Shown: positions 7,824 to 15,941, numbered from the stretch's first letter. The stretch is DNA of 64,000 nt from Rhizobium sp. R711 (GCF_002211365.1 NZ_LOKZ01000036.1:124001-188000); one strand, 5' to 3'. Numbers and translations are program-made. Notes: generated from the sequence alone by a model not told the origin.

Positions 7824-9257
7824 TCACGCACTTTCAGCGAGCTCAACGTCTTGCCCGAGCCAGCCGGCACAATCGGCAAGCGCCCGCTTGGCGATCAGCT
7901 GCCGCTTCATGATCGTCTTGTCCTTGCCGCGGAAACGCTTCACGCCTTCGGGTTTGACGATTGATCCGGGCTCGAGCTCGGGGAACAAGCCGAAATTGAT
8001 GTTCATCGGCTGAAACGACCGCTTGCCAGGTTCCTCGTCGTTGACGATGTGACCGCCCGTGATGTGGCCGAGCAGCGAGCCGAGCGCCGTTGTTGCAGGC
8101 GGCAGCGATACAGTCTCTCCCTTGCGCTCTGCTGCGGCGAACCTGCCCGCCATCAGCCCGACGCTCGCGCTTTCGACATAGCCTTCACAGCCGGTGATCT
8201 GCCCGGCGAAACGCAGGCCCGGGCGCGACTTCAGCGAGAGCGACGGGTCAAGCAGCGTCGGCGAATTGATGTAGGTATTGCGGTGGAGGCCGCCGAGGCG
8301 GGCAAATTCGGCGTTCTGGAGCCCCGGGATCATACGGAAGATCTCTGCCTGGGCGCCATACTTCAGCTTCGTCTGGAAGCCGACCATGTTGTAGAGCGTA
8401 CCGAGTGCATTGTCCTGCCGCAACTGAACGACGGCGTATGCCTTGACTGTCGGGTTGTGCGCATTGGTCAGGCCCATCGGCTTCATGGGGCCGTGACGCA
8501 GCGTCTCGCGGCCGCGCTCCGCCATCACCTCGATCGGAAGACAGCCATCGAAGTAGGGCGTTCCTTCCCATTCCTTGAACCCGACCGTATCGCCGGCGAT
8601 CAGTGCGTCCACGAAAGCATTGTACTGCTCTTCGGTCATCGGGCAGTTGATGTAATCCTTGCCGGTACCGCCGGGACCAACCTTGTCGTAGCGCGACTGG
8701 TACCAGCAGATATCCATGTCGATGCTGTCGCGATGAACGATCGGCGCGATCGCATCGAAGAAGGCAAGCGCGTCCGCACCCGTCTCGGCCTGGATAGCGC
8801 CTGCAAGCGAAGGCGCCGTCAACGGGCCGGTAGCAACGATGGCGAGATCCCATTCTTTCGGCGGCAGACCGGCTACTTCTTCACGAACGACCGTAATCAA
8901 GGGATGCTCTTGAATGGCCTTGGTAACGGCGTCGGAAAATCCGTCGCGGTCGACGGCCAGTGCGCCACCGGCGGGGACCTGGTGCTTGTCGGCGCACGCC
9001 ATGATCAGCGATCCCGCCATGCGCATCTCGGCATGGATGACGCCGACCGCATTGCTGGTCGCGTCGTCTGAGCGGAAGGAGTTGGAGCACACCAGTTCGG
9101 CCAGGCCATCGGTCTTGTGGGCGTCGGTGCCGCGCACGCCGCGCATCTCGTGCAGGATGACAGGTACGCCGGCATTGGCGATCTGCCAGGCCGCCTCGGA
9201 GCCGGCGAGCCCGCCGCCGACCACATGGATGGGGGAATGGGAAGAGGTCTTGTTCAT
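7824..9257 (-). CDS. trmFO: methylenetetrahydrofolate-tRNA (uracil-5-)-methyltransferase TrmFO
   Basis: A 477-residue flavoprotein that makes 5-methyluridine at position 54 of tRNA, using methylene-THF and FADH2. The N-terminus has the FAD-binding GGGLAGSEAAW. The family-specific LVCSNSFRSDD follows, and CEGYVESASVGLMAGRFAA lies near the C-terminus. Length and motifs match TrmFO (formerly Gid). The gene stands alone between the methyltransferase and the PPOX gene. Alphaproteobacteria commonly use TrmFO for this modification. Confidence 0.97.
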   Translation of the reverse strand: MNKTSSHSPIHVVGGGLAGSEAAWQIANAGVPVILHEMRGVRGTDAHKTDGLAELVCSNSFRSDDATSNAVGVIHAEMRMAGSLIMACADKHQVPAGGALAVDRDGFSDAVTKAIQEHPLITVVREEVAGLPPKEWDLAIVATGPLTAPSLAGAIQAETGADALAFFDAIAPIVHRDSIDMDICWYQSRYDKVGPGGTGKDYINCPMTEEQYNAFVDALIAGDTVGFKEWEGTPYFDGCLPIEVMAERGRETLRHGPMKPMGLTNAHNPTVKAYAVVQLRQDNALGTLYNMVGFQTKLKYGAQAEIFRMIPGLQNAEFARLGGLHRNTYINSPTLLDPSLSLKSRPGLRFAGQITGCEGYVESASVGLMAGRFAAAERKGETVSLPPATTALGSLLGHITGGHIVNDEEPGKRSFQPMNINFGLFPELEPGSIVKPEGVKRFRGKDKTIMKRQLIAKRALADCAGWLGQDVELAESA

Positions 9258-9375
9258 GCGCGGCTGATTACCACGCCGGGCCAGCGCAGGGAACCAAAGA
9301 ATTGGCGACTATTCGATGTCGGCGCGGATGTCTTCAGATATCCAGCGCCAGCCGAGCCGCTGTCTCGCTCACAGC

Positions 9376-10386
9376 TCAGCTCCTCGCGAGGGCTTTCGCG
9401 CGAAGCCGCGCGGCGGCCTCGTCCCAGCTGCCGGTCATCAAGGAGTTGGGAGAGCGACCATCGGCACGCGACCGCCAACGAAGCGGCAACGCTTCCTGCC
9501 TGTAGACGATCTGCGTCGGGCGAAAGCGCCATAGTCGCTCCGCACCCTGGAACGCCGCTATCTCAGGCGATTCCAGAACGACCTCGGCGTCGCCTGATAA
9601 TTGCAGCAAATCGCCGCTCTCAAAATCCGCGAAGACCAACCCCGCCTTCGGGTTGGCGAGAATGTTGCCGAGCGTGTTGAAGAAGAGGTTGCCGGCAAAG
9701 TCCGGAATGGTCAGAACGCCGTCCTGACCAATCCGGACAAAGCCGGGCCTGCCGCCACGATGCGAAACGTCGATTTGGCGCCCTTCATTGTCGCGGTCGA
9801 CATACGAGGCAACGAAGAACGTGTCCGCCTTGGCGATCATTTCGGCGGGCCGACCGTCGAGATTGCCAAAGCTGACCGGGTCGTACCCCGAAGGCTGTAT
9901 CGGATCGCGTGCAAATTCGAAATCGCGCAGCTGGATATATTGCGGACAGTTACCATAGGACTGCCCCACGCGCACATCGAAGCCGTTCTGCCCGGTTCTA
10001 TGGATGGTGCCGTTCAGCCGGTTGCGGCGGCGCGTGTGAAGTTCGATGCCCAGCATGCCGATGGCCTTGCCGTTGTCTATTCCCAGGTCGGCCGGGTCGA
10101 GCTGCTCACGCGCAAGGCGGACGCTCAGCGTATGGACGTCCGGGCTCTCAAGAAAACCCGGACGATTGGCACGGAGTGTCGCCCATGCGTTGCCGCCCGC
10201 GTCCACCGTTCCCAGGACGATGAAGGGCAGCTGCGGGTAGAACTGGCAGTGCTGCTCGATCAGGTAATCTCGCAGCACGCGGCGGCCCACTTCGTCCATT
10301 CGCTTCGCGACCCCGACCTTTTCCTGCAGTGCTATCTCTCCGGCATGCCAGGGAGAGGATGTGGTGCTCTGTGCCTCGGTAGGCAT
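9376..10386 (-). CDS. pyridoxamine 5'-phosphate oxidase-like flavin protein
   Basis: A 336-residue protein of the PPOX/flavin-reductase split-barrel type. Segments such as FIVLGTVDAGGNAWATLRANRPGF and IPDFAGNLFFNTLGNILANPKAGL match the FMN-binding beta-barrel, with two barrel-like halves. Some relatives add a 2Fe-2S ferredoxin domain, which is absent here. The start at 10386 is chosen because GGAG lies 5 bp before it. An earlier ATG at 10437 would overlap the GST stop codon. It is transcribed after the GST gene with a 47 bp gap. The substrate is unknown. Confidence 0.82.
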   Translation of the reverse strand: MPTEAQSTTSSPWHAGEIALQEKVGVAKRMDEVGRRVLRDYLIEQHCQFYPQLPFIVLGTVDAGGNAWATLRANRPGFLESPDVHTLSVRLAREQLDPADLGIDNGKAIGMLGIELHTRRRNRLNGTIHRTGQNGFDVRVGQSYGNCPQYIQLRDFEFARDPIQPSGYDPVSFGNLDGRPAEMIAKADTFFVASYVDRDNEGRQIDVSHRGGRPGFVRIGQDGVLTIPDFAGNLFFNTLGNILANPKAGLVFADFESGDLLQLSGDAEVVLESPEIAAFQGAERLWRFRPTQIVYRQEALPLRWRSRADGRSPNSLMTGSWDEAAARLRAKALARS

Positions 10387-10433
10387 AACGGCTCCTTGAC
10401 GGCTTTGGTTTGGGCGCGGCGCGATGAAACGCG

Positions 10434-11051
10434 TCAAGCCGCCTCGATGATGCCGACGGGTGATTTCTGGAAGGGTTGAAAGCCGGGAAGCGCTTCTATC
10501 CGCTCGAGCCAGGCCGTTACGCTTCGGTAGGCAGATCGGTCAACGTTTCCCTCAGGGGCGCGGGCGATGTAGCTGTAAAGGGCGACGTCGGCGATCGTCG
10601 GTCTCGTCGTGGCGAGCCATTCGCGACCGGCCAGATGCGTATCGATAAGGCCAAGAATGCGATGAGCTCTCGCGATCACTTCTTCGGTGTCGAATTTCGC
10701 TCCGAATAAGGTCACAAGACGTGCCGCGCATGGACCATAGGCGATTTCGCCCGCCGCGACCGACAGCCATCGTTGAACCGCCGCCGCAGTTGCCGGCTCC
10801 TCCGGGAGCCATCCCTCTGGCGCATACTTCTTGGCAAGATAGACGAGGATGGCGTTGGAATCGCTGACGACGACGTCGCCGTCCTGAAGCACCGGCAGCT
10901 GTCCGAATGGGTTGAGCGCCAGGAAACCGGGGCTCTTGTGTTCACGCGCCGCTAGGTCGACGTCCACGACATCGGCCTTGGCGCCGATAAGAGAGAGGAA
11001 GAGACAGGCGCGATGGGCGTGGCCCGAGAGAGGATGCGAATAGAGTTTCAT
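10434..11051 (-). CDS. glutathione S-transferase family protein
   Basis: A 205-residue cytosolic GST. The N-terminal thioredoxin fold starts MKLYSHPLSGHAHR and includes the cis-Pro region NPFGQLPVLQDGD and the glutathione-contacting SDSNAILVYLAKKY. The C-terminal helical domain has the RPTIADVALYSYI capping motif. It is divergent from the adjacent LysR gene and precedes the PPOX gene. This GST-flavoprotein-LysR arrangement suggests a small regulated detoxification unit. The target compound is not evident. Confidence 0.92.
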   Translation of the reverse strand: MKLYSHPLSGHAHRACLFLSLIGAKADVVDVDLAAREHKSPGFLALNPFGQLPVLQDGDVVVSDSNAILVYLAKKYAPEGWLPEEPATAAAVQRWLSVAAGEIAYGPCAARLVTLFGAKFDTEEVIARAHRILGLIDTHLAGREWLATTRPTIADVALYSYIARAPEGNVDRSAYRSVTAWLERIEALPGFQPFQKSPVGIIEAA

Positions 11052-11118
11052 CAGGCTGATCTCCGTGTTGGTGATCAGACGATAATTGTTTCAGATGAGG
11101 CGATGAATGATGATAATA

Positions 11119-11135
11119 AGAAAGATACTATTTCT
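11119..11135. promoter_or_regulatory. interrupted palindrome in GST/LysR intergenic region
   Basis: AGAAA-N7-TTTCT lies 18 bp before the LysR ATG in the 101 bp divergent intergenic region. LysR proteins often bind such interrupted inverted repeats between their own gene and a divergent target. Symmetry is modest, so this is a suggestion. Confidence 0.3.
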
Positions 11136-11152
11136 GAACGCGGAATAAAACG

Positions 11153-12040
11153 ATGGATCGGCTTCAATGCATGAGGGTTTTGGTCAAGGTCGCCGAGACG
11201 GCGAGCTTTGCACAGGCGGCGCGCCAACTTCACATGAGCCCTCCGGCTGTCACGCGCGCGGTTGCCTTTCTGGAAGAGGCTACAGGGGCGAGGCTGTTCG
11301 TGCGCTCAACGCGCTCGGTGAAGCTGACGCCCTCGGGAAGTCGGTATGCCGATGACTGCAGACGAATCCTCAGCGATATCGACGAGGCGGAAGCCTCTGC
11401 CGGTGGATCTCATTCAACGGCATCGGGAGTCTTGACCATCACGGCACCGGTGCTGTTCGGTCAGATTCATATCGTCCCGATCGTGACCGAGTTTCTAACG
11501 ATGCACTCGGCCGTCACCGGACGCGTCCTCTTCTTCGATCGGATGGTCAACCTGGTAGAGGAGGGCATCGATGTCGCCATCCGTATTGGCCATCTTCAGG
11601 ATTCGGACCAGCAGGCGATAAAGGTTGGTAGCGTGCGCCGCGTCGTCTGCGGGGCGCCAGCTTACTTCGAGCGCCATGGCGAACCGGCAACCCCGGCCGA
11701 CCTCGCCCGGCACGTAACCATCGTGAATACAGGGTCATCGGCGCCGTTGGACTGGCACTTTGCGCCGAACCATATGCCCGTCAAGCTGCGCCCGCGGATG
11801 TATTGCAATACTGTCGATGCCTCCATCTCCGCAGTCGTGACCGGCTGGGGCCTGACGCGTACGTTGTCCTACCAGGTGGCGGAACATATTGCTGCCGGTC
11901 GGCTGAAAACAGTACTTGGTGAGTATGAAGAAGAGCCCTTGCCGATCCACGTCGTTCACGTCGAGGGCAGGCACGTCTCGGCCAAGACGCGTGCGTTCGT
12001 GGATTTCGCCGTTCAGAAGATAAAGGCCCTCGGCCTCTAG
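11153..12040 (+). CDS. LysR-family transcriptional regulator
   Basis: A 295-residue LysR regulator. Residues about 1-60 form the winged helix-turn-helix (SFAQAARQLHMSPPAVTRAVAFLEE), followed by a linker and a type 2 periplasmic-binding-like effector domain. It is divergent from the GST gene, with a 101 bp shared intergenic region, so it most likely controls gst and the flavoprotein gene. The effector cannot be told from sequence. Confidence 0.93.
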   Translation: MDRLQCMRVLVKVAETASFAQAARQLHMSPPAVTRAVAFLEEATGARLFVRSTRSVKLTPSGSRYADDCRRILSDIDEAEASAGGSHSTASGVLTITAPVLFGQIHIVPIVTEFLTMHSAVTGRVLFFDRMVNLVEEGIDVAIRIGHLQDSDQQAIKVGSVRRVVCGAPAYFERHGEPATPADLARHVTIVNTGSSAPLDWHFAPNHMPVKLRPRMYCNTVDASISAVVTGWGLTRTLSYQVAEHIAAGRLKTVLGEYEEEPLPIHVVHVEGRHVSAKTRAFVDFAVQKIKALGL

Positions 12041-12118
12041 TGGCCGGAGTTGTCTCGATGCCGAGGCGGTTTCAGCCTCGAAGCCGCTCGGGCCATACCG
12101 CGGCGGCCGCATCCGTCC

Positions 12119-12322
12119 TCAGGCCATTGTCCTGGCCGAGGCTTCGTAGCGTTTTGACAGGAAGCTTATTCGATCGAGGTTGTTCAGGATGTCGACCATG
12201 TCGCATGCTTCGCGCCACGTCATCCGAGCCATCCGAACGCCGTTCAATTCAGCCGGGTTCTGTGTCGTTGCATCGACAACCGTCCACAAACCATCTTCCA
12301 TGCGAAGATTATATCGGCACAT
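12119..12322 (-). CDS. small conserved-type protein of unknown function
   Basis: A 67-residue protein preceded by AAGGAGAG at good spacing on the minus strand. The sequence has a tryptophan-containing beta-rich start (MCRYNLRMEDGLWTVVDATT) and a helical end (REACDMVDILNNLDRISF). I have seen this pattern in rhizobial small proteins but know no function. There are no cysteines apart from Cys2 and one internal Cys, and no signal peptide. Confidence 0.65.
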   Translation of the reverse strand: MCRYNLRMEDGLWTVVDATTQNPAELNGVRMARMTWREACDMVDILNNLDRISFLSKRYEASARTMA

Positions 12323-12535
12323 CGCGTATCTCTCCTTAGGCAGCGGCCGGATAGTTTCACAATGGTTAATATTAGTCCACCCTAAAGAATGGAGGCAACC
12401 CCGGTATCAACAGGACAGCCCAGAGTGGATCTCGCCATGTCGCGTGTTCGCGCTGCTGCCGCTATTCGGTTCTCGGGGATTTGGTTCGCGATCGTATCGC
12501 TTTGACGGCGCCTGTTCGCGGCGAAAGGCCTGGAA

Positions 12536-12561
12536 TCAAAAACGGCGCCAAAGGCGCCGTC
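12536..12561 (-). terminator. Rho-independent terminator after DUF1127 gene A
   Basis: Read on the minus strand, the stem ACGGCGCC-TTT-GGCGCCGT is followed directly by TTTTT. It lies 25 bp beyond the stop of the DUF1127 gene at 12586-12729. Confidence 0.85.
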
Positions 12562-12585
12562 TTGGAAGCTTCACGCTCGCCGCTA

Positions 12586-12729
12586 TTAGCGGAACGAGCG
12601 GGAAGCGATGGTGCGAATGTCGTAACGGCTAACGCCAATGTCGGCGAGGGTCTGGTTGGAAAGGCTGCCAAGTTCGCTGAGCGTACGGCGGTAGCTAATC
12701 CAGCTCTTTGCAATGCGGATCGGGTTCAT
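12586..12729 (-). CDS. DUF1127 mini-protein (copy A)
   Basis: A 47-residue basic protein, MNPIRIAKSWISYRRTLSEL..., ending DIGVSRYDIRTIASRSFR. The arginine-rich DUF1127 core (LADIGVSRYDI) is clear. The frame extends upstream, but the ATG at 12729 has GAGGAAG at correct spacing and matches the short family length. DUF1127 proteins are small RNA- or regulation-associated proteins in alphaproteobacteria. In Rhodobacter one (CcaF1) is linked to CCUCCUCCC-motif sRNAs. Its promoter (12791-12823) shares a palindrome and spacing with that of the sRNA about 1 kb upstream. Confidence 0.88.
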   Translation of the reverse strand: MNPIRIAKSWISYRRTLSELGSLSNQTLADIGVSRYDIRTIASRSFR

Positions 12730-12790
12730 GTTCGTCTTCCTCAGAATGATCGTCGAGAGCAGCGCCATCGCCGTCTCATCGTTGACATTC

Positions 12791-12823
12791 ATATAGGCGT
12801 TCCCTGTCACATTGTGCAGTGCA
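12791..12823 (-). promoter_or_regulatory. promoter of DUF1127 copy A with TGCACTGCA box
   Basis: On the minus strand the palindromic box TGCACTGCA (12815-12823) overlaps a -35-like CTGCAC (12814-12819). Exactly 17 bp later is a -10-like CTATAT (12791-12796). The box extended by CAA also fits a consensus I recall for PhaR-type regulators (TGCRNYGCASMA). The arrangement is the same, base for base in spacing, as the sRNA promoter at 13786-13818. Confidence 0.55.
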
Positions 12824-12952
12824 AAGAAAAGGCATCTGCTATGCAATTGTGCATGCGATGCTCATTCCCGATGCAGTGATTACTTTCTGAGCGCTACCAA
12901 AAGGGAGCGGATGCAATCGCAACTATTGCGGAAGCTGGTAGCCAGACAAAAG

Positions 12953-12985
12953 AAAACGCCCGTTGCCATGGGCAGCGGGCGTTTT
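12953..12985. terminator. bidirectional-type terminator after DUF1127 copy B
   Basis: AAAACGCCCGTTGCC and GGCAGCGGGCGTTTT form a 15 bp stem with one wobble and a 3-base loop. It has A/T runs on both sides, so it can terminate in either direction. It lies 40 bp beyond the stop of the DUF1127 gene at 13026. Confidence 0.85.
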
Positions 12986-13025
12986 GGCAAGGCGATCTGC
13001 TCGGGAGGATAGCGGATCGCTTGGA

Positions 13026-13172
13026 TTAGCGGGCAGAAGCCTCGCGAGCAACGCGATGGATGTCAGAGCGGTCGATGCCGAGGTCGTGCAATTCGCGGTT
13101 GGTCATGCGGCCGAGTTCGGTAACGGTTTGACGGTACTTGCGCCAGTTGTTGAAAGAGCGTGTGAGGTTCAT
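13026..13172 (-). CDS. DUF1127 mini-protein (copy B)
   Basis: A 48-residue protein, MNLTRSFNNWRKYRQTVTEL..., with the DUF1127 core LHDLGIDRSDIHRVAREA. The start at 13172 has AAAGGGGA upstream. Upstream in-frame codons belong to a long non-family extension and are not used. It is paralogous to copy A 300 bp further on (both have W-[IR]-x-YR and TELG/SELG motifs). It lies downstream of the anti-Shine-Dalgarno sRNA on the same strand, about 420 bp from its terminator. Confidence 0.88.
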   Translation of the reverse strand: MNLTRSFNNWRKYRQTVTELGRMTNRELHDLGIDRSDIHRVAREASAR

Positions 13173-13245
13173 TTTAATCCCCTTTCCTAGGGCTTGCGAT
13201 CTGCCAGCTGCCGCCGATCGGCGCTGACCTCTATTTGATGACCCG

Positions 13246-13263
13246 AATATATGTTGCACTGCG
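13246..13263 (-). promoter_or_regulatory. possible promoter/operator of DUF1127 copy B
   Basis: On the minus strand an imperfect box CGCAGTGCA (13255-13263) is followed by TATATT (13246-13251). The box is one base off the palindrome seen at the other two promoters, and it lies nearer the -10 element than in those. I therefore regard it as a weaker member of the set. Confidence 0.3.
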
Positions 13264-13590
13264 AAGTCGTAACAGAGACAAGATTTCAGAGCACCTATGC
13301 GCGGAATGCAAGTCTGTCGTCGTCGATTGCACGATTTGGCCAACATATGATCAATCATTAGGCAGAATGGCGCTGAGGCGAGCCCAATTGATGTTTGCTT
13401 CGTGCAGTCAGTTCGACCAGGTACACTGCGGCGTCGGCATGAAGGAGGCTTGACTGCTGTCGAGGTCGTCGATCGGCGTCTATCATGGAAAGACTGTTGT
13501 CAGCCTCTCATGCGCGCGCTTCTGCGCGAGCTAGTTGCGGTCGATGCCCTGATTGCATTGAAGAAACAGGTTTGTAGTTCTGCAGGTCCC

Positions 13591-13779
13591 AAAAACCAAA
13601 CGCCCACCGGGGGAGGATCCGGTGGGCGCATTAAGGCGACTGACAACTGGGAGGAGGAGTGTTGTCAGTCCATCGGAGGGCGCTGGGAGGAGGAGTGCGC
13701 TGCTCCGAATTTCGTTACGAAGATCATCTTCGAAGGCTTCCGGAAGGTCCGGGCAGGGACGCCATCCCCTGCTCTCCGA
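13591..13779 (-). ncRNA. anti-Shine-Dalgarno sRNA (CCUCCUCCC-loop, ar14/cuckoo-like)
   Basis: On the minus strand there are three consecutive hairpins. Hairpin 1 (13674-13707) and hairpin 2 (13638-13670, perfect 10 bp stem) have the same 13-base loop ACUCCUCCUCCCA. Hairpin 3 (13601-13628, perfect 10 bp GC-rich stem) has loop AUCCUCCC and is followed by a U-rich run (13591-13600), so it doubles as terminator. This matches the ar14/NfeR1 and CcsR/cuckoo RNAs known from rhizobia and Rhodobacter, whose exposed loops can pair with Shine-Dalgarno sequences. The 5' end near 13779 is inferred from the promoter at 13786-13818. Confidence 0.85.
13724..13765 (-). CDS. possible 13-codon ORF in the sRNA leader
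   Basis: A minus-strand ATG at 13765 with GGAG 8 bp upstream opens a 13-residue frame, MASLPGPSGSLRR, ending in TGA at 13724-13726. The stop lies inside a small palindrome (CGAAGAT-C-ATCTTCG, 13718-13732) just before hairpin 1. It may be a leader peptide or chance. It is too short for a statistical case. Confidence 0.3.
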   Translation of the reverse strand: MASLPGPSGSLRR

Positions 13780-13785
13780 AAAGTA

Positions 13786-13818
13786 ATATAAATCGCTCCG
13801 CGTGGATTTTGCAGTGCA
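13786..13818 (-). promoter_or_regulatory. promoter of the anti-SD sRNA with TGCACTGCA box
   Basis: Minus strand: box TGCACTGCA (13810-13818) overlaps a -35-like CTGCAA (13809-13814). A 17 bp spacer leads to a -10-like TTATAT (13786-13791). Geometry is identical to the promoter of DUF1127 copy A. A palindrome over the -35 hexamer suggests repression. Confidence 0.55.
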
Positions 13819-14013
13819 ATATATACATGGTGACCATGCGCTGGATGCATGGCTTTCGGTGAATGACTTTATATTAGAGATTTGATGTTGTTGATCGGTT
13901 AATGTGTGCCCCGACTTCGTCTAGGAATTTGTATGGGAATATTTCCCTGATGCTCGACTAGCAGCTATAAGGCGGGGAGAAGCGCATCATCGCGCGTTTG
14001 CACGGAGTAGGGC

Positions 14014-15117
14014 ATGTACCGCGGTCGATTGGAGCGAGACCTTTCGGTTTGGGTCGAGAAGGGGCTTTTGCCGGAAGCAACCGCTGGAGCGCTGCTGAGT
14101 GAATATGATGCCCGCCCGGCAAGCTTCAGCCTCGGCAAGGTGCTGATGATCCTTGCGGCAATCCTGCTTGGGGCGGCTATCCTGCTGGTTATCGCTTCGA
14201 ACTGGGAGGCCATCCCGCGGCTTGTGCGCCTCGCCGTCATTCTTGCGGCTATCTGGACCGTGCATCTCGGTGCAGCGGCCATGCTGAGGCGCGGCGCGAT
14301 CGCTGCCGCGAGCGGACTGCTCGTTATAGGCACCTTGTCCTTCGGCGGGGCCATTTCGCTGGTCGGGCAGATGTACCAGCTGTCGGGCGACGAATTGACA
14401 GTGATGTATCTCTGGTTTGCCATCGCGGCGGTGTCGGCGGTTCTGTTCCGGTCCGGTGTCGTTGCCGCGGTGGCGGGCTTTCTGTCCTGGGGTAGCTTCG
14501 CCGCCTATCTCAACACCTATGACACGCGATGGGTCGGGCTCGAGCCTTGGATTGTACCGCTCATGGCAGCGGTGGTCATTGGTCTCGTGCGCTTCACCGG
14601 AGCAGACCGCGTGCGTCACCTTGCGTATCTGCTGTTGGTCGGTTGGCTTGCGTGGCTCTATGCCGTGAACGAGAATTTCTGGCTCGCGCTCGGCTATGCC
14701 GTCGGTGGCATGCTTGCGTTCGTGCTTGTCAGTTTGCCGCTGTCACGACGTTCGACGCTCATCAGAACCGCCGGCTCCGCTCCTGCCTTCTACACTTTCC
14801 TCGTCGCCATGATTGGTCTGTTTCTCCTGCATGTTGAACTGGAGCACGGCTGGCAGTTCATAACGTTGGCGCTCGTGACGCTGGGGGCCGCGGTGCTTGC
14901 CATTGCGCTTCAGGGGCGCGACAACGGTGCGGTGCGCTATCTGGCTTACACGGCCTTTGCCGTCGAGATGCTCTACCTTGCGTCGGTGACGGTCGGATCG
15001 ATTCTCGGCACCTCGAGCCTCTTCTTGTTCTCCGGGCTTTTCGTCGCTGCCGTTGCGTGGATCGTCATTCGCCTCGAGCGGCGATTTGCCATGAGAAACC
15101 CGGAGGCAACCCGATGA
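14014..15117 (+). CDS. DUF2157 multi-pass membrane protein
   Basis: A 367-residue protein. The first 40 residues are soluble and helical (ERDLSVWVEKGLLPEATAGALLSEY), typical of the DUF2157 N-terminus. About ten hydrophobic helices follow. The family has no known activity. The stop codon overlaps the start of the next gene (ATGA), which indicates translational coupling to the GDYXXLXY protein. This pairing is a recurring one in proteobacteria. Confidence 0.88.
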   Translation: MYRGRLERDLSVWVEKGLLPEATAGALLSEYDARPASFSLGKVLMILAAILLGAAILLVIASNWEAIPRLVRLAVILAAIWTVHLGAAAMLRRGAIAAASGLLVIGTLSFGGAISLVGQMYQLSGDELTVMYLWFAIAAVSAVLFRSGVVAAVAGFLSWGSFAAYLNTYDTRWVGLEPWIVPLMAAVVIGLVRFTGADRVRHLAYLLLVGWLAWLYAVNENFWLALGYAVGGMLAFVLVSLPLSRRSTLIRTAGSAPAFYTFLVAMIGLFLLHVELEHGWQFITLALVTLGAAVLAIALQGRDNGAVRYLAYTAFAVEMLYLASVTVGSILGTSSLFLFSGLFVAAVAWIVIRLERRFAMRNPEATR

Positions 15118-15701
15118 GCATTTTCACGAGGCAGAACTCCGGGCGTCGTTATGTTGTCGCCGCAATCATTGTGGCAGCCCTGCAGACGGCCGTTCTCGGT
15201 TATGTCATTGAGAGCCGTGCGTCGATTCTGCGCAGTGGCGCCGACGCTTTGCTGAAGACTGCACCCGTAGATCCGCGCGACTTTTTACGCGGAGACTATG
15301 TTGTGCTGAACTACGACATCTCCTCGGTCCCGGTGGGGTCGATTGTCGGGGGTGTGCCGCAGGATCAGGGCAAGAAGAGCCTCTGGGTGCGGCTGAAGCC
15401 CGGCGAGGGCGGCTTCTCCGGCATTGTCGAATCATCTTTCGAACGCCTTCCGGAGCAGCCGGGTACTGTGGTTCTGCACAGTAGACCCTTCTATAGTTAC
15501 GGCCCCAATTCCGCCGACCATATCCGCGTCGAGTACGGCATCGAGCGTTACTATGTTCCCGAAGGGCAAGGGACGGCCCTGGAGAAGGCTCGGCAGGGCG
15601 GTGACGTCTCCATTGCTATTCGCGTCGGTTCGGATGGGACGGCGCAGATAAGGAGCCTGCTCGTCGATGGTAAGCCCGCTTACGACGAGCCTCTTTATTA
15701 A
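15114..15701 (+). CDS. GDYXXLXY-domain protein
   Basis: A 195-residue protein with one N-terminal membrane helix (about residues 12-30, YVVAAIIVAALQTAVLGYVI). The signature GDYVVLNY follows VDPRDFLR. The C-terminal domain, facing the periplasm by inference, contains the conserved GIERYYVPEGQG segment. The start overlaps the DUF2157 stop by 4 bp. The function is unknown. The coupled pair probably forms one membrane complex. Confidence 0.88.
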   Translation: MSIFTRQNSGRRYVVAAIIVAALQTAVLGYVIESRASILRSGADALLKTAPVDPRDFLRGDYVVLNYDISSVPVGSIVGGVPQDQGKKSLWVRLKPGEGGFSGIVESSFERLPEQPGTVVLHSRPFYSYGPNSADHIRVEYGIERYYVPEGQGTALEKARQGGDVSIAIRVGSDGTAQIRSLLVDGKPAYDEPLY

Positions 15702-15772
15702 ATTGACACCGAATGGGTGTGGAGGCCTACGAGTGCGGGCGAAAACACTGTCATTTGCCCTTCATTTTTCCT

Positions 15773-15800
15773 TTGCCTCTACCAAATCGGGTGATATAGA
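15773..15800 (+). promoter_or_regulatory. putative tRNA-Leu promoter
   Basis: TTGCCT (15773-15778) and TATAGA (15795-15800) are 16 bp apart and end 56 bp before the mature tRNA-Leu. Confidence 0.4.
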
Positions 15801-15856
15801 GACGCCGCGCTCCGGAAGGCCTCATGTGCAGGCATATGCATGCGGTTTTTGAGAAC

Positions 15857-15941
<85 letters not shown>

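Noticed and set aside
12791..13263. DUF1127 copies as a tandem duplication with promoter
   Set aside because: The promoter of copy B has a degenerate box at a different offset and the genes differ in most codons, so a recent duplication is not supported.
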